Assembly (NCBI RefSeq): GCF_900176135.1
Contig: NZ_FWWW01000075.1
Span: 62,001-126,000, forward strand
Direction of reading: 5' to 3'
Length of the DNA: 64,000 nucleotides
DNA from: Hymenobacter roseosalivarius DSM 11622
GTDB lineage: Bacteria > Bacteroidota > Bacteroidia > Cytophagales > Hymenobacteraceae
Shown here: one piece after another, positions 27,054 to 36,695 of the stretch
How the letters are laid out: the number at the start of each line of letters is the position of its first letter
Numbering within the stretch: the first letter of the stretch is position 1
Position numbers and translations under genes: made by a program
The notes under the pieces: generated by a model
Told to the model about the DNA's origin: nothing
Database searches by the model: none
What the model saw: only the letters and a program-made list of their open reading frames with translations

Positions 27054-30000
27054 TTAGAAGCCTAGATTAACACCTACCTGGAAGGTGCGGGCTTGCGGGA
27101 AAGTTAGAAAGTCAGTGCCCAAAGACGTGTTGCTGCCGCTGAAGGTGTTGATCTCAGGGTCCAGGCCAGAGTAGTTGGTGAAGGTCAATACGTTCTGGCC
27201 GGAGAGATATAACCGGGCCGTTTGCACACGCATCACTTTCGTGAAGGCTTCCGGAATGTTGTAGCCGAGCGTGAGCGTCTTCAGGCGCAGGTAAGAGCCA
27301 TCTTCCAGAAAGCGCGTCGAGGTACGACGGTTGTTGTTGGGGTCGCCGAATGCCGCGCGGGGCATATCGGTGTTGGGGGCATCGGGGCGCCACCGGTCAA
27401 GAACCGAGGCAAGCTGACCAAACTGACCGTTCATGCCTTCTGCAAAAGCGCGGGTATTGTTGTAAATCTCATTGCCGGACTGATACTGGAAGAAGAAGCC
27501 TAAATCGAAGCCTTTAAAGCTCAGCTGGTTGTTTATGCCACCAAAGAACTTGGGCTGCGCCGAGCCAATAATGTCCTGGTCAGCCTGGCCTATCATGCCA
27601 TCGCCGTCTAGGTCACGGAAGCGAATGTCACCTGGGCGGGTTCCTGCTGCCTGATAGAACACGGTGGTACGGCCGGCAAGCTCACGGGCGCGGGCATTAT
27701 CGGCATCAATTTCCTCCTGGCTCTGGTAGATGCGGTCTACCACATAGCCGTAGAAGCTGCCCAGGGGCGAGCCTACCTGCACCCGGTTGGCGAAGCCAGC
27801 CTGAAACGGTGCGTCATTCACCAGACTGGTTACTTCATTGCGGATAAAGGACATATTAAAGTTGGTAGTCCAAGTAAACGCGTCATTTTTGACGTTCTGC
27901 GTGGTTAATTCCAGCTCCAAGCCCTTGTTTTCGAGGCTACCAATGTTCTGCGTGACGGAGAGGAAGCCGGAAGTCAGCGGCAGCTGACGGTTCAGCAGCA
28001 AACGATCTGCCTGCTTCTTAAACACGTTGGCTGAGAAGAGCAGCCGGCTATCCAGCAGGCCCACATCCAGGCCCACGTTTACTTCTGCTGACTTTTCCCA
28101 GGTCAAATCATCTACCCCGATCTGCGTGGGCACCAGGCCGGCGATCTGGTTGTAGTTGGCCAGGTTGCCGGCACCTACCCCGTACAGATTGCGTGAGGCA
28201 AAGTTGCCGATTTCGAAGTTGCCGGTTTGGCCATAGCCCCCACGCACCTTCAGCTCGTTTACGAATTTCTGCTCAGGGAAGAAAGCTTCTTCCGAGATGC
28301 GCCAGCTGCCCGAAACAGCCGGAAAAACGCCGTACTTGTTTTGAACCCCGAAGCGCGACGAGCCATCGCGGCGCAACGAGCCGCTCAGAATGTAGCGGCC
28401 CTTGTAATCGTAGTTCACCCGGCCAAAATAGGAAAGCAGTGTCCAGAGCGTCCCATCGGAGGAGGCTTCGGTTCTGACCGAGCCGGCCGCCAGGCGTTTG
28501 ATCTTGTTGGTCGCAAACCCCGAGACGGTGGTCGTGATGCCTTCCTGGGTTGACTTAATTGCGCTCTGACCGGCCAATAGCGTGATGTTATGGTCACCCA
28601 AAGACTTCGTGTAGGTCAGCGTGTTCTCCGTTTGCCACAGCACGTCATAGCGGCTGTTGGCGTTGCCTATGCCATTGCTGCCTGCTCCCTGCAGCAGAGT
28701 GCTGGGGATAAACCGATCCTCTTTCAGGTTCAGGTAGTCAGCTCCTAGAGTGGTGCGCAGACGCAGATCCTTCAGAATGTCAGCTTCCGCGTAGATGTTG
28801 CCGATCATGCGGTTGCTGCGCGCTTCCAGGGTAGGCAAGGTCGCGGCTGCCACCGGGTTTTCTACCGAGGAGAAAGGGTCCCGGCCAAAGCTGCCATCAG
28901 CGTTACGGAGTGGCGTCTGTGAGCCCAGCAGGATGGCGGCGCTCAGTACACCGTAGATGTTGTTGTCGTTGGCGATACGGTTGCTCAGCGAGCGGCTACC
29001 GGTCACGTTTACGCCCACCCGAATCCGGTCAGAGATTTTATTGTCAATGTTGAGGCGCATACTGCCGCGCTTGAAGCCCGAGGCAATGATGATACCCTCT
29101 TGATCAAAGTAGCTGCCCGAAAGCAGGAAGCGGGTACGCTCGTCGCCTCCGGAGGCAGTAAGCGTATAGTTGCTTATACCAGCGGTGCGGAAGATCTCAT
29201 CCTGCCAGTTTGTGCTGGCCCCGGTAAACAGCGCCTGTTGCGCAGTCGGATTAGCTTCCACGTAGCGTGGGGCCAATCCAACATTAACGCGGGATTCATT
29301 GATGATGTCCTGCGACTGCTGTCCGTCTAGTACATCTAGGCGCTTTATTGTCTCCTGAACGCCCTTATAAGCATCGAACGTTATTTTGGTGCGGCCCGCC
29401 TGACCGCGCTTGGTCGTGATAAGGACCACACCGTTCGCGGCCCGTGAGCCATAAATGGCAGCGGCGGCGGCATCCTTCAGAATTTCGATGGAGGCAATGT
29501 CGTTCGGGTTGATGTCGGACAGAGCATTCAGCTGCTGGTTGCCAACGCCAATGTTGGAATAGCTGCCCGTGTTGATTGGCACCCCGTCCACCACATACAG
29601 CGGGTCGCTGCTGGCGGAGATGGAGTTGTTGCCCCGGATGCGCACAGAAATGCCCCCTCCCGGAGTACCTGAGTTGGCCGTAACCTGCACCCCGGAGGCC
29701 CGGCCTTGGAGAGCTTGATCTACGCCTGCAATAGGCTGCCCCTGAAACTCCTTGGCGTCAACGGAGGTGATAGCCCCCGTAACCAATGCTTTAGACTGGC
29801 TGCCGTAGCCTACCACGACCACTTCGCTCAGTGCTTTCGTATCAGCTGCAAGCGAAACATTTACTTGGTTGTTAGTGCCAATAGGTTGTTCCTGAGTTAC
29901 ATACCCAATTGAGCTGAAAACCAATGTGGTACCAGTGCTTGGTACTGCAAGCGTGAATGTACCGTCTGAATTGGTTGAAATACCATTACTAGTGCCTTTT

Positions 30001-30137
30001 ACCAGAATGGTAACCCCTGGCAAGCCTTCTCCCGTTTGCCGGTCTGTAACCCGGCCAGATATACTCCGGTCTTGAGCTGTCACCTGCTGCAACAGGGTGA
30101 CAATGAGCAAAAAGCTCATCAGTAAGATTTTTTTCAT
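27054..30137 (-). CDS. SusC/RagA family TonB-dependent transporter (pair 1)
   Basis: This 1027-residue protein is read from ATG 30137 (MKKILLMSFLLIVTLLQQVT, signal peptide). A carboxypeptidase-D-like regulatory domain (SGRVTDRQTGEGLPGVTILV) covers about residues 25-100. The plug domain has the SusC signature DPLYVVDGVPINTG and NDIASIEILKDAAAAAIYG. A 22-strand barrel fills the rest, ending in the aromatic residue of GVNLGF. It imports the ligand of the partner SusD with energy from TonB. No FecR-interacting N-terminal extension is present. This pair appears the most GC-rich of the four. Confidence 0.95.
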   Translation of the reverse strand: MKKILLMSFLLIVTLLQQVTAQDRSISGRVTDRQTGEGLPGVTILVKGTSNGISTNSDGTFTLAVPSTGTTLVFSSIGYVTQEQPIGTNNQVNVSLAADTKALSEVVVVGYGSQSKALVTGAITSVDAKEFQGQPIAGVDQALQGRASGVQVTANSGTPGGGISVRIRGNNSISASSDPLYVVDGVPINTGSYSNIGVGNQQLNALSDINPNDIASIEILKDAAAAAIYGSRAANGVVLITTKRGQAGRTKITFDAYKGVQETIKRLDVLDGQQSQDIINESRVNVGLAPRYVEANPTAQQALFTGASTNWQDEIFRTAGISNYTLTASGGDERTRFLLSGSYFDQEGIIIASGFKRGSMRLNIDNKISDRIRVGVNVTGSRSLSNRIANDNNIYGVLSAAILLGSQTPLRNADGSFGRDPFSSVENPVAAATLPTLEARSNRMIGNIYAEADILKDLRLRTTLGADYLNLKEDRFIPSTLLQGAGSNGIGNANSRYDVLWQTENTLTYTKSLGDHNITLLAGQSAIKSTQEGITTTVSGFATNKIKRLAAGSVRTEASSDGTLWTLLSYFGRVNYDYKGRYILSGSLRRDGSSRFGVQNKYGVFPAVSGSWRISEEAFFPEQKFVNELKVRGGYGQTGNFEIGNFASRNLYGVGAGNLANYNQIAGLVPTQIGVDDLTWEKSAEVNVGLDVGLLDSRLLFSANVFKKQADRLLLNRQLPLTSGFLSVTQNIGSLENKGLELELTTQNVKNDAFTWTTNFNMSFIRNEVTSLVNDAPFQAGFANRVQVGSPLGSFYGYVVDRIYQSQEEIDADNARARELAGRTTVFYQAAGTRPGDIRFRDLDGDGMIGQADQDIIGSAQPKFFGGINNQLSFKGFDLGFFFQYQSGNEIYNNTRAFAEGMNGQFGQLASVLDRWRPDAPNTDMPRAAFGDPNNNRRTSTRFLEDGSYLRLKTLTLGYNIPEAFTKVMRVQTARLYLSGQNVLTFTNYSGLDPEINTFSGSNTSLGTDFLTFPQARTFQVGVNLGF

Positions 30138-30361
30138 GCAATAGAAATGAATTAAGTGAGTTTGGTCAACTAAGATAAACATAAATAAAATATCATAACA
30201 TTATAGAAACACACTTTATAGGATTAATTATAATACATTTTGTATATACGTTATTATATATGATGTATAAGAGTTTATTATATATACTGTGCTTCTGATG
30301 CTGTTAAGCGTGACAATTTTGATTAAGCCTTTATATAAGTATTAGGCATTGGCTAAATAAG
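30138..30361. other. AT-rich leader region upstream of pair-1 SusC
   Basis: This is strongly A+T-rich sequence with TATAAT-like runs (for example around 30200-30290). It must hold the promoter for the minus-strand SusC at 30137, but no clear TAnnTTTG box was found. No open frame or repeat is evident. Confidence 0.4.
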
Positions 30362-30395
30362 AAAAAGCCCCCCAGACTTCTGGGGGGCTTTTTTT
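30362..30395. terminator. Terminator, GCCCCCC-family
   Basis: AAAAAGCCCCCCAGA (30362-30376) and TCTGGGGGGCTTTTT (30379-30393) form a perfect 15-bp stem with a 2-base nominal loop. It ends the minus-strand lipoprotein gene that stops at 30433. Confidence 0.93.
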
Positions 30396-30432
30396 GTAAT
30401 CAAATATTTCCGCGTTGAATAACGCGCAAGTA

Positions 30433-30870
30433 CTAGGGGCGCACTATCACAGCCGTGTAATAGCGTGTGGCAGTAGTTCCACCAGCCAGAGTTGCATCAA
30501 CTTTGAAATTAAATGTGTTGGCCGCACGCGAGGAAGCTGGACTAGTACCAGCCCCTACCACTGTACCAGTGGCACGAATCGAGTTAGCCGGAACAGACAG
30601 GGTAGCAGTTCCGTCGACTATAGGCAGAGTACCCAAAACTTTAGTACCACCTGTAAGATTAGTCACGGTTACGCTGCTAGCCCCTGCCGCCGATATTTTC
30701 AGAACAATGTTGCTATTTAAAGGGTAGTCAGCGGTGATCTTATTGATGTTGTCGTCAAAAATGATCGGAGTCTGGGGAATAATCCGGAAGTTCTCCTCTT
30801 CCTTTTTGCAACTAGCGAGTGTCATCGCTGCTACTAAAAGCAACAGCACATGGTAGATGATTTTTTTCAT
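30433..30870 (-). CDS. Small hypothetical lipoprotein downstream of SusCD pair 2
   Basis: This 145-residue protein has the signal and lipobox LVAAMTLASC (Cys at about 21) followed by a charged KKEEE stretch typical of surface-exposed lipoproteins. The mature part is rich in Ser, Thr, Val and Ala and looks all-beta (VTVTNLTGGTKVLGTLPIVD), similar in style to an Ig-like or IPT fold. It follows the pair-2 SusD by 75 bases on the same strand and is probably co-transcribed, as accessory surface-glycan-binding lipoproteins are. I do not recognise a family. Confidence 0.7.
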   Translation of the reverse strand: MKKIIYHVLLLLVAAMTLASCKKEEENFRIIPQTPIIFDDNINKITADYPLNSNIVLKISAAGASSVTVTNLTGGTKVLGTLPIVDGTATLSVPANSIRATGTVVGAGTSPASSRAANTFNFKVDATLAGGTTATRYYTAVIVRP

Positions 30871-30945
30871 GAATCGAATTCTTGATTAGAAAGTGGGAAA
30901 AGCGCCGCGTGGAGAAGTTGTTGGCCCCCACGCGGCAGCATTTTG

Positions 30946-32412
30946 CTAGCGGCCTGGATCCCAGAATACAGATGGTGCCGTCAGATCGGTACGCTCCGGT
31001 GTGTTTGCTGGGTTCGCTACACGCTCTAGATCCGGGTAAGGAAGAATACGAGGAATCTGCTGCAAGACCGCATTAGCAGCCAATGACAGGGTAGGAAAGC
31101 CAGTACGGCGCCAGTCCGTCCAAGGCTCTACTGCTACACCATAATTGGCTACAAACTTTTCTTCGATGATCGTCCGAAGCAGGTTGGCTGGAGTGATCTG
31201 CGCGACTCTGCCTGCAATGTAGGTAGTTGCGTCAGCGGGGGCTACACCGGCGGCATCCATGGATGCCTGAATACCTGCTCTCAGCGCGGTGGTAGCGCTT
31301 GCTACGTTGCCCGTGCGTTGATAATACTCAGCCAGAATTAAGTTGTACTCAGCGTAAGTCAGCATCCGAATAGGAGCCGCTCCTGTATAAGTAGTAGTAG
31401 AACCGGGTGTAAGCGCGCCACGCAGGTATGTGTTCATGCGCGAAAAGGTAATATTCGGCGCACCTGTTACGCCCGTACCGTTGCCGGCACCGGTGTACTG
31501 ACCAGCCGCTGGAGAAGCTGTAAAGTAAGAAGGCCGACGCGGATCCGATTTTGTATTCATCAAGCTAACCAGCGTCGAACTTGGAAAGAACGTGCCGGGA
31601 CGGCTTATCTCAAATTGATGAATAGGGTTTTCGTTCCGGGATACGGCTGCGAAATCCAATTGAAAGTTATCGGTATTGCTACCCATAAAACTCGTAGGCC
31701 CCTTCGCAATGAGGGCAGCAATATTACTGGTGGCAGTAGCTGATACCTTGGGATAGTAGTGAACGTACAAACGCAGCTTAAGCGTGTTGGCAAACTTCGT
31801 CCACTTAGTCAGGTCACCATTATAGATCAAGTCGTCACCAGCAGGGGTAAAATCCGACGCCTTTCCAAGATCCTCAATGCCCGAATCAAGGAGAGCCATA
31901 ATTCCGGTGTACACATCCTCCGACTTATCATATTTAGGCTGCACGTTGGCACCAAATTTCAACGCTTCCGTGAAAGGAATGTCTCCAAAGGCATCTGTAG
32001 TGATAGCAAATGTGAAAGCCTGCATGATCTTGCTGATGCCGGCATACTTAGGACTAGCGGCTTGCGTCTGATCAATGAGCTTCTGCATATCAGCCAAAGC
32101 TCCTCCGTAGATGTTGCCCCGCCAGGCATTGTTCAGATCAGTCGCAGTCACGCTGTAGCGGTCGTACTCAGCCGTCTGAGTACCCGAGCCGCCCTGACCG
32201 GAAAACTGCTGCACGAACAGGGAGGTGTACCGATGGATATCAGAACCCATCAAAAATCCGAGCTGGGTTTCAGCAGACACCAGTATGTTGGCTGCTGGAG
32301 CAACCAGCACATCATTCGGGCTTCGGTTAATATCCAGAAAGTTGTCGCAGGCACCAAGCAGCCCTAGTGTGGCCGTGAATGCGACGTATTTAGTAAAGCG
32401 GGAAAATCGCAT
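30946..32412 (-). CDS. SusD-like lipoprotein, SusD-like_2 type (pair 2)
   Basis: This 488-residue protein has lipobox LGLLGAC (Cys near 22) followed by DNFLDINRSPNDVLVAPAAN. This start, the segment RYTSLFVQQFSGQGG and FGDIPFTEALKFGANVQPKY are typical of the SusD-like_2 (PF12771-type) group rather than classical RagB/SusD. The C-terminal half has ILAEYYQRTGNVASA and NYGVAVEPWTDWRRTGFP. It lies 19 bases after its SusC. The two SusD types alternate among the four pairs in this block. Confidence 0.9.
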   Translation of the reverse strand: MRFSRFTKYVAFTATLGLLGACDNFLDINRSPNDVLVAPAANILVSAETQLGFLMGSDIHRYTSLFVQQFSGQGGSGTQTAEYDRYSVTATDLNNAWRGNIYGGALADMQKLIDQTQAASPKYAGISKIMQAFTFAITTDAFGDIPFTEALKFGANVQPKYDKSEDVYTGIMALLDSGIEDLGKASDFTPAGDDLIYNGDLTKWTKFANTLKLRLYVHYYPKVSATATSNIAALIAKGPTSFMGSNTDNFQLDFAAVSRNENPIHQFEISRPGTFFPSSTLVSLMNTKSDPRRPSYFTASPAAGQYTGAGNGTGVTGAPNITFSRMNTYLRGALTPGSTTTYTGAAPIRMLTYAEYNLILAEYYQRTGNVASATTALRAGIQASMDAAGVAPADATTYIAGRVAQITPANLLRTIIEEKFVANYGVAVEPWTDWRRTGFPTLSLAANAVLQQIPRILPYPDLERVANPANTPERTDLTAPSVFWDPGR

Positions 32413-32431
32413 AGTATGTTCGTTTGATCAA

Positions 32432-35400
32432 TTAGAAAGTGAGGCGAATTGAAGCGCCGTACGTGCGCGACTGGGGCAGCGCGTTGAACTCCAGACCCTG
32501 CGAATTGCTTTGGCCCTGAGCGTTCACCTCCGGGTCAATGTGCGGGATGTTCGGAGCGTACAAGAACACGTTACGAGCGTTCAGGCCCAACTCAACGTTG
32601 CCTAAAAAGGTTCTATCCGTCAGGGCTTTGGGCAGCGAATAAGTTAAGGCTAATTCGCGCAGACGAATCCAGGAGGCATCAAATACCACGAACTCTGCTC
32701 GGCCGAAACCATAAAGGTCATCAAAATACTCTTCGGCTCTGATCTGAGTTGTATTGGGGGTAAAGCTGCCATCGGCCTGCTGAACTACGCCCTTAATGAC
32801 ATATAGATTGTCACGATCTCCGGTCTCCTCGGCTGCACCAAACCGACGCAAGTCGCTTACGTTGCGCGAGATGACGTCGCCACCGTAGCGAATGTCCAAC
32901 AGGGTATTAAGGGTCAGGCCCTTAAATGCAAAGGTATTGGTGATACCGCCCGACCATTTTGGGTTTGGATCGCCCACGATCTTGTTATCCAAAGCCAATT
33001 GAGCACGACCCTGGGCATTGAGTAGTAACTGCCCATCGGGAGAGCGTTGGAATACGCTGCCGAAAATTACACCGTAGGGTTGGCCGGCAATCAGCCGAGT
33101 GCTGGGAGTAACGAAACCACCCAGAGTAATCTGCTCCACGCCAGGAGCCAAAGACACTACACGGTTGCGAATACGCGTCCAGTTGAAAGAGTTGCTGTAC
33201 GTGAAGCCTCCAGCCTTTACAGGAATAGAAGTGATAAGCAGCTCTATACCTTTAGCTTCCGACTTACCAATGTTCTGAAAATTGTTAGTGAAACCTGAAG
33301 CTGCAGCTACGGGCACCTGGAAAATGATGTCCTTACTCTGCTGGTTGTAAACAGTACCTTCCAATCCTAAACGTCCTCCGAAGAAGCTTAAATCAAGGCC
33401 ACCCTCGTAGGTAGTGGTAAACTCCGGACCTAAGTCAGGATTGCCCCCTACGTTGTCCAGAGACTGACCGACCTGATCACGGAAAGGGAAGTTAATGGCT
33501 GGGCCAAAACCATCGGCTGGGATATTGGTAGAAGAGAAGTAGGTATCGGTAGAATATACGGGAGCCTCACGACCTACTGTGGCAGCAGCACCTCTGATTT
33601 TACCGGAGGTGAAGTATTTATTGTCCTTTAAGCCCGGTATAGCTTCGGTGAACACAACGCTGGCTGATACGCCAGGATAGAAGTAAGAGCGGTTTTCAGG
33701 GCTGAAAGTTGACGAGAGGTCATTACGACCCGTTAAGCCAAGGAAGGCGAAATCTTTATAGCCAACGTTCAAATCACCATAAAAACCAATCAAGCGGGTT
33801 GCCGACGTAGTGCCGAAGGGCAGAAAGGTTTTGGTATTGGCAATGTTGTCGAAACCACGGATTACAATGTCACTACCCGTTACACCCCGGCTCGTTGTCC
33901 GACGCTGGTTGATTTCGTTACCTACCAGCAGGCGTACATTCAGATCCTCCGTGATATTGCGGTTGAACGTCAGGTTCAGGTACGAGCTAAGCTCGCGACG
34001 GTTGAACGTTTGATCCCGAATAGCACCAATAACAGCCTGCGCGCCGGGAACAAAACTTCCCCGACCATCACGGGCCCCAACATACTTGAATTCCTGAGCG
34101 TACGTATCCGTGCCCAGTTTGTAGTCCAACGACAGCCAATCGGTGAAGTCATAGCCCACGCTCACATTACCCACGATACGGTTTATCTCATCGTCGTAGG
34201 TGTTGTTCTTGATCGTCCACAATGGGTTATCATCATTGCTGTACCAGGTATTGTTGGGCGTAAAGGTGCCAACAACAGCTGCACCCTGCTGACCACCGTT
34301 GGGTAGCTCAAAAGGATAGCGGTGTACGTCGTAGCTGCGGGGTAGGGACCAGCTACGGAAAAAGGGGTTTGCCAACGTATTTCCCTGAGGAGTTCGTGAG
34401 GAAACGTTGTTGGAGAAGATCATATTAACGCCCGTACGCAATTTGTCCGTGAGCTGCGCATTGCCGTTGAAGGTTACGGTATTACGCTTCAGGTCATTAT
34501 TGTCCAAAATACCCACTTCATGCAGATTACCATAGGAGGCAAAATAACGCGTCCGCTCAGTAGCACCTGATAAAGAGACGTTATTCTGGAAGTTGGAGCC
34601 TGTCTTGAAAATGTCTTTGACGTTGTCAGGGTTGATAGTCAGGACCTCATCTTCACCTCGGAAGTTCGTGACGGTCTGGCCTTCTACCCGAGGACCATAA
34701 GAAGCGACACTGGTGCGGCCGAAATTACCACTGTTGCCCTGACCATAGGTGTTCTGATAATCAGGCAGACGGCCCACCTTAACGATGTTGTAGTTCGAGG
34801 TTACGTTTATCGACTGCTTCTTCGAGCCTAGCGTAGCTCCTCTTTTAGTCGTGATAAGGATAGCGCCCGAAGCGGCCCGCGAGCCATATAGTACGGCCGC
34901 AGCAGGTCCTTTCAGAATGGAAACGGTTTCGATATCGTCCTGGTTGATGTCGATGGCCCGGTTGGAGTTAGCAACCCCGTTCTGGAGCGCGTTGCCGCCT
35001 CCACCGTTGTCAATCGGAATACCGTCTACTACAAATAGAGGCTGATTGCTGCCGTTAAATGTGGTTAGACCACGAATAAAAATGTTAGAAGACGCGCCTA
35101 CCATGCCGCTGGAGCCTTGAACGCGTACGCCCGCTACCTTACCAGCCAGCGAGTTTACTACGTTAGTCTGACGGGCTTGCGTTAGCTCTTCCGCCTGAAC
35201 CTGAGATACTGAGTAGCCCAGTGACTTCTTTTGAGTCTCCTGACCAAGTGCGGTAACAACTACTTCACTCAGCTGCTTGGTGTCAGAAGCTAAGCCAACA
35301 TTGATTCGATCTTCAGTGCCGATAGACCGATCTACGGTGATATAGCCAATAGAACTGAAGGTTAATACGCCACCGGTAGCTGGTACTGTGAGCGTAAATG

Positions 35401-35578
35401 TACCGTCAGAATTCGTTGAAATGCCATTCGTAGTGCCTTTCAGCAGCACTGTTACGCCTGGAAGGCCTTCCCCCGTTTGTCGATCCGTAACCTGACCCGA
35501 TACATTTCGGTCCTGGGCCGTGACTTGCTGTAGCAAGGTGAACATGAGCAATATGCTCATGAGTAAGATTCTTTTCAT
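32432..35578 (-). CDS. SusC/RagA family TonB-dependent transporter (pair 2)
   Basis: This 1048-residue protein starts MKRILLMSILLMFTLLQQVT (signal peptide) and continues into a carboxypeptidase-like domain (SGQVTDRQTGEGLPGVTVLL). The plug has QPLFVVDGIPIDNGG and DIETVSILKGPAAAVLYGSR. The C-terminal strand ends ASIRLTF. It is the first gene of the minus-strand operon SusC-SusD-lipoprotein. The leader upstream is AT-rich and leads into an IS relic and a MITE. Base composition looks more AT-rich than the housekeeping genes on either side. Confidence 0.95.
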   Translation of the reverse strand: MKRILLMSILLMFTLLQQVTAQDRNVSGQVTDRQTGEGLPGVTVLLKGTTNGISTNSDGTFTLTVPATGGVLTFSSIGYITVDRSIGTEDRINVGLASDTKQLSEVVVTALGQETQKKSLGYSVSQVQAEELTQARQTNVVNSLAGKVAGVRVQGSSGMVGASSNIFIRGLTTFNGSNQPLFVVDGIPIDNGGGGNALQNGVANSNRAIDINQDDIETVSILKGPAAAVLYGSRAASGAILITTKRGATLGSKKQSINVTSNYNIVKVGRLPDYQNTYGQGNSGNFGRTSVASYGPRVEGQTVTNFRGEDEVLTINPDNVKDIFKTGSNFQNNVSLSGATERTRYFASYGNLHEVGILDNNDLKRNTVTFNGNAQLTDKLRTGVNMIFSNNVSSRTPQGNTLANPFFRSWSLPRSYDVHRYPFELPNGGQQGAAVVGTFTPNNTWYSNDDNPLWTIKNNTYDDEINRIVGNVSVGYDFTDWLSLDYKLGTDTYAQEFKYVGARDGRGSFVPGAQAVIGAIRDQTFNRRELSSYLNLTFNRNITEDLNVRLLVGNEINQRRTTSRGVTGSDIVIRGFDNIANTKTFLPFGTTSATRLIGFYGDLNVGYKDFAFLGLTGRNDLSSTFSPENRSYFYPGVSASVVFTEAIPGLKDNKYFTSGKIRGAAATVGREAPVYSTDTYFSSTNIPADGFGPAINFPFRDQVGQSLDNVGGNPDLGPEFTTTYEGGLDLSFFGGRLGLEGTVYNQQSKDIIFQVPVAAASGFTNNFQNIGKSEAKGIELLITSIPVKAGGFTYSNSFNWTRIRNRVVSLAPGVEQITLGGFVTPSTRLIAGQPYGVIFGSVFQRSPDGQLLLNAQGRAQLALDNKIVGDPNPKWSGGITNTFAFKGLTLNTLLDIRYGGDVISRNVSDLRRFGAAEETGDRDNLYVIKGVVQQADGSFTPNTTQIRAEEYFDDLYGFGRAEFVVFDASWIRLRELALTYSLPKALTDRTFLGNVELGLNARNVFLYAPNIPHIDPEVNAQGQSNSQGLEFNALPQSRTYGASIRLTF

Positions 35579-35959
35579 GCAAAAAAGATTTGGGTAAGAA
35601 GAAATGTGAAACTTAACTTTTGCTCTGCTAAAAATAAGGAGGATTTATGGAAAACAAGATTTTAGATCACTTTTTACAGTGATTACACCAACTCATATGT
35701 TTAAAAACAGACATTAAAAATCTAATAGAAATTAATATAGCATAGAGAAAATAACAATAGTTATAGGAATGCTGCAAAATAATTGGTGTATTTAAAGATT
35801 CTTTTACTGCTTCTCCGTAGGCACTCATACTTTGAAATACTTGCCAATCAGGTGCATGTAGATTATTTAAGACTTACGCAGTTGTTTTTACGAAACTAAG
35901 GCGGTCTAACCAAAACGGACGGGGAGAATTCTTAACTTCTACTGCCGGTGAACGAAAAA
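35579..35959. other. Gene-free AT-rich leader between divergent Sus operons
   Basis: Together with the IS relic and the MITE this belongs to a 1.1-kb region without an intact gene. The left 300 bases are very A+T-rich and should hold the promoter of the minus-strand SusC. GACTTACGCAGTT at about 35871 resembles an IS terminus, but its partner end was not found. Confidence 0.4.
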
Positions 35960-36232
35960 ATGAATCTTGGTGAGTTGCTCACCACCCGCAAGGCCTATAT
36001 ATCCTCATTCAAAGCTGAGTGCGTACGTCGGCGACTATTGATGACTGGCAAAGCATTGCGGCCCATGTATGAACCATTTTGTCCCCGTTACTTAAGCTAG
36101 TGGCTCTAAGCATTGGACTAGGCCCTGCCCATCAGCGCAGAGCAAGGCGAAATCAAACGACTGCAGGCTGAACTGAGGCCCAATCCACTTGCCACGGTAT
36201 CTGAATTGCCTGCTGGGCCAATCTGTGCTTGA
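35960..36232 (+). pseudogene. Decayed IS3-type transposase OrfA
   Basis: One reading frame from ATG 35960 to TGA 36232 holds TTRKAYISSFKAECVRRRLL, matching the RKxYxxEFKxExVR start of the HTH_Tnp_1 (OrfA) domain. It then passes through three stop codons around LS*WL*ALD*, where family members have a second helix and a tryptophan, into ISAEQGEIKRLQAELRPNP, the leucine-zipper-like end of OrfA. There are about 90 codons with no frameshift but three nonsense codons. No OrfB remains. It is a fossil insertion sequence in the gap between the divergent Sus operons. Confidence 0.7.
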
Positions 36233-36288
36233 GGTGGTGTATTAGATTACCTCATAGAAGCCTGACCAAAGTGAGACACCACTTCTAT

Positions 36289-36432
36289 TTCTAACCCAAG
36301 TTACGGAATAGTCGCGTAGCGGCGACAGAGGCGCAAGGAAATCTGTCGCTGCTACGCGGCTTATGTGTCCGCTTGTGGCCATTTCTACCAACATGCCGCC
36401 ACTATGCAGCTACTCCGCAACTTGGGTTTTCT
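36289..36432. mobile_element. MITE-like element with TIRs and 4-bp target duplication
   Basis: Terminal inverted repeats at 36293-36319 and 36402-36428 share the pattern AACCCAAGTTRCGGA and continue RTAG; 22 of 27 positions agree. TTCT stands directly on both outer sides (36289-36292 and 36429-36432), a probable target-site duplication. The 136-base element has no coding capacity. It contains an inner hairpin (36311-36329 with 36342-36360, 17 of 19 pairs) that overlaps the left terminal repeat. Confidence 0.75.
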
Positions 36433-36641
36433 ACTCTAACCCTCGCCACTCAGCAAGCACTCTTCTCACCAATCTGAACAGACTCTCCTGCTTAACCTAC
36501 TTATTGGTTCAACATCTATTAGTATTGGACCACCTCAGAGGATGTTAATAGAGGGGTATATGACCTTCGCGGGGAAACTGTTATATTAAAAGCGAATTAA
36601 AGTAAAAACCACTTCTTAGCGCTTTAGACGGTTTTTTTCTT

Positions 36642-36649
36642 TACGTTTG
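36642..36649 (+). promoter_or_regulatory. -7 box (TACGTTTG) for SusCD pair 3
   Basis: TACGTTTG matches TAnnTTTG and lies 46 bases before the SusC ATG at 36696. No convincing -33 element is seen. It is downstream of the MITE, so the element does not separate it from the gene. Confidence 0.55.
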
Positions 36650-36695
36650 GGTTTCATCACTCATATAAAATTCACTCACCAACACAAATTAGTAC

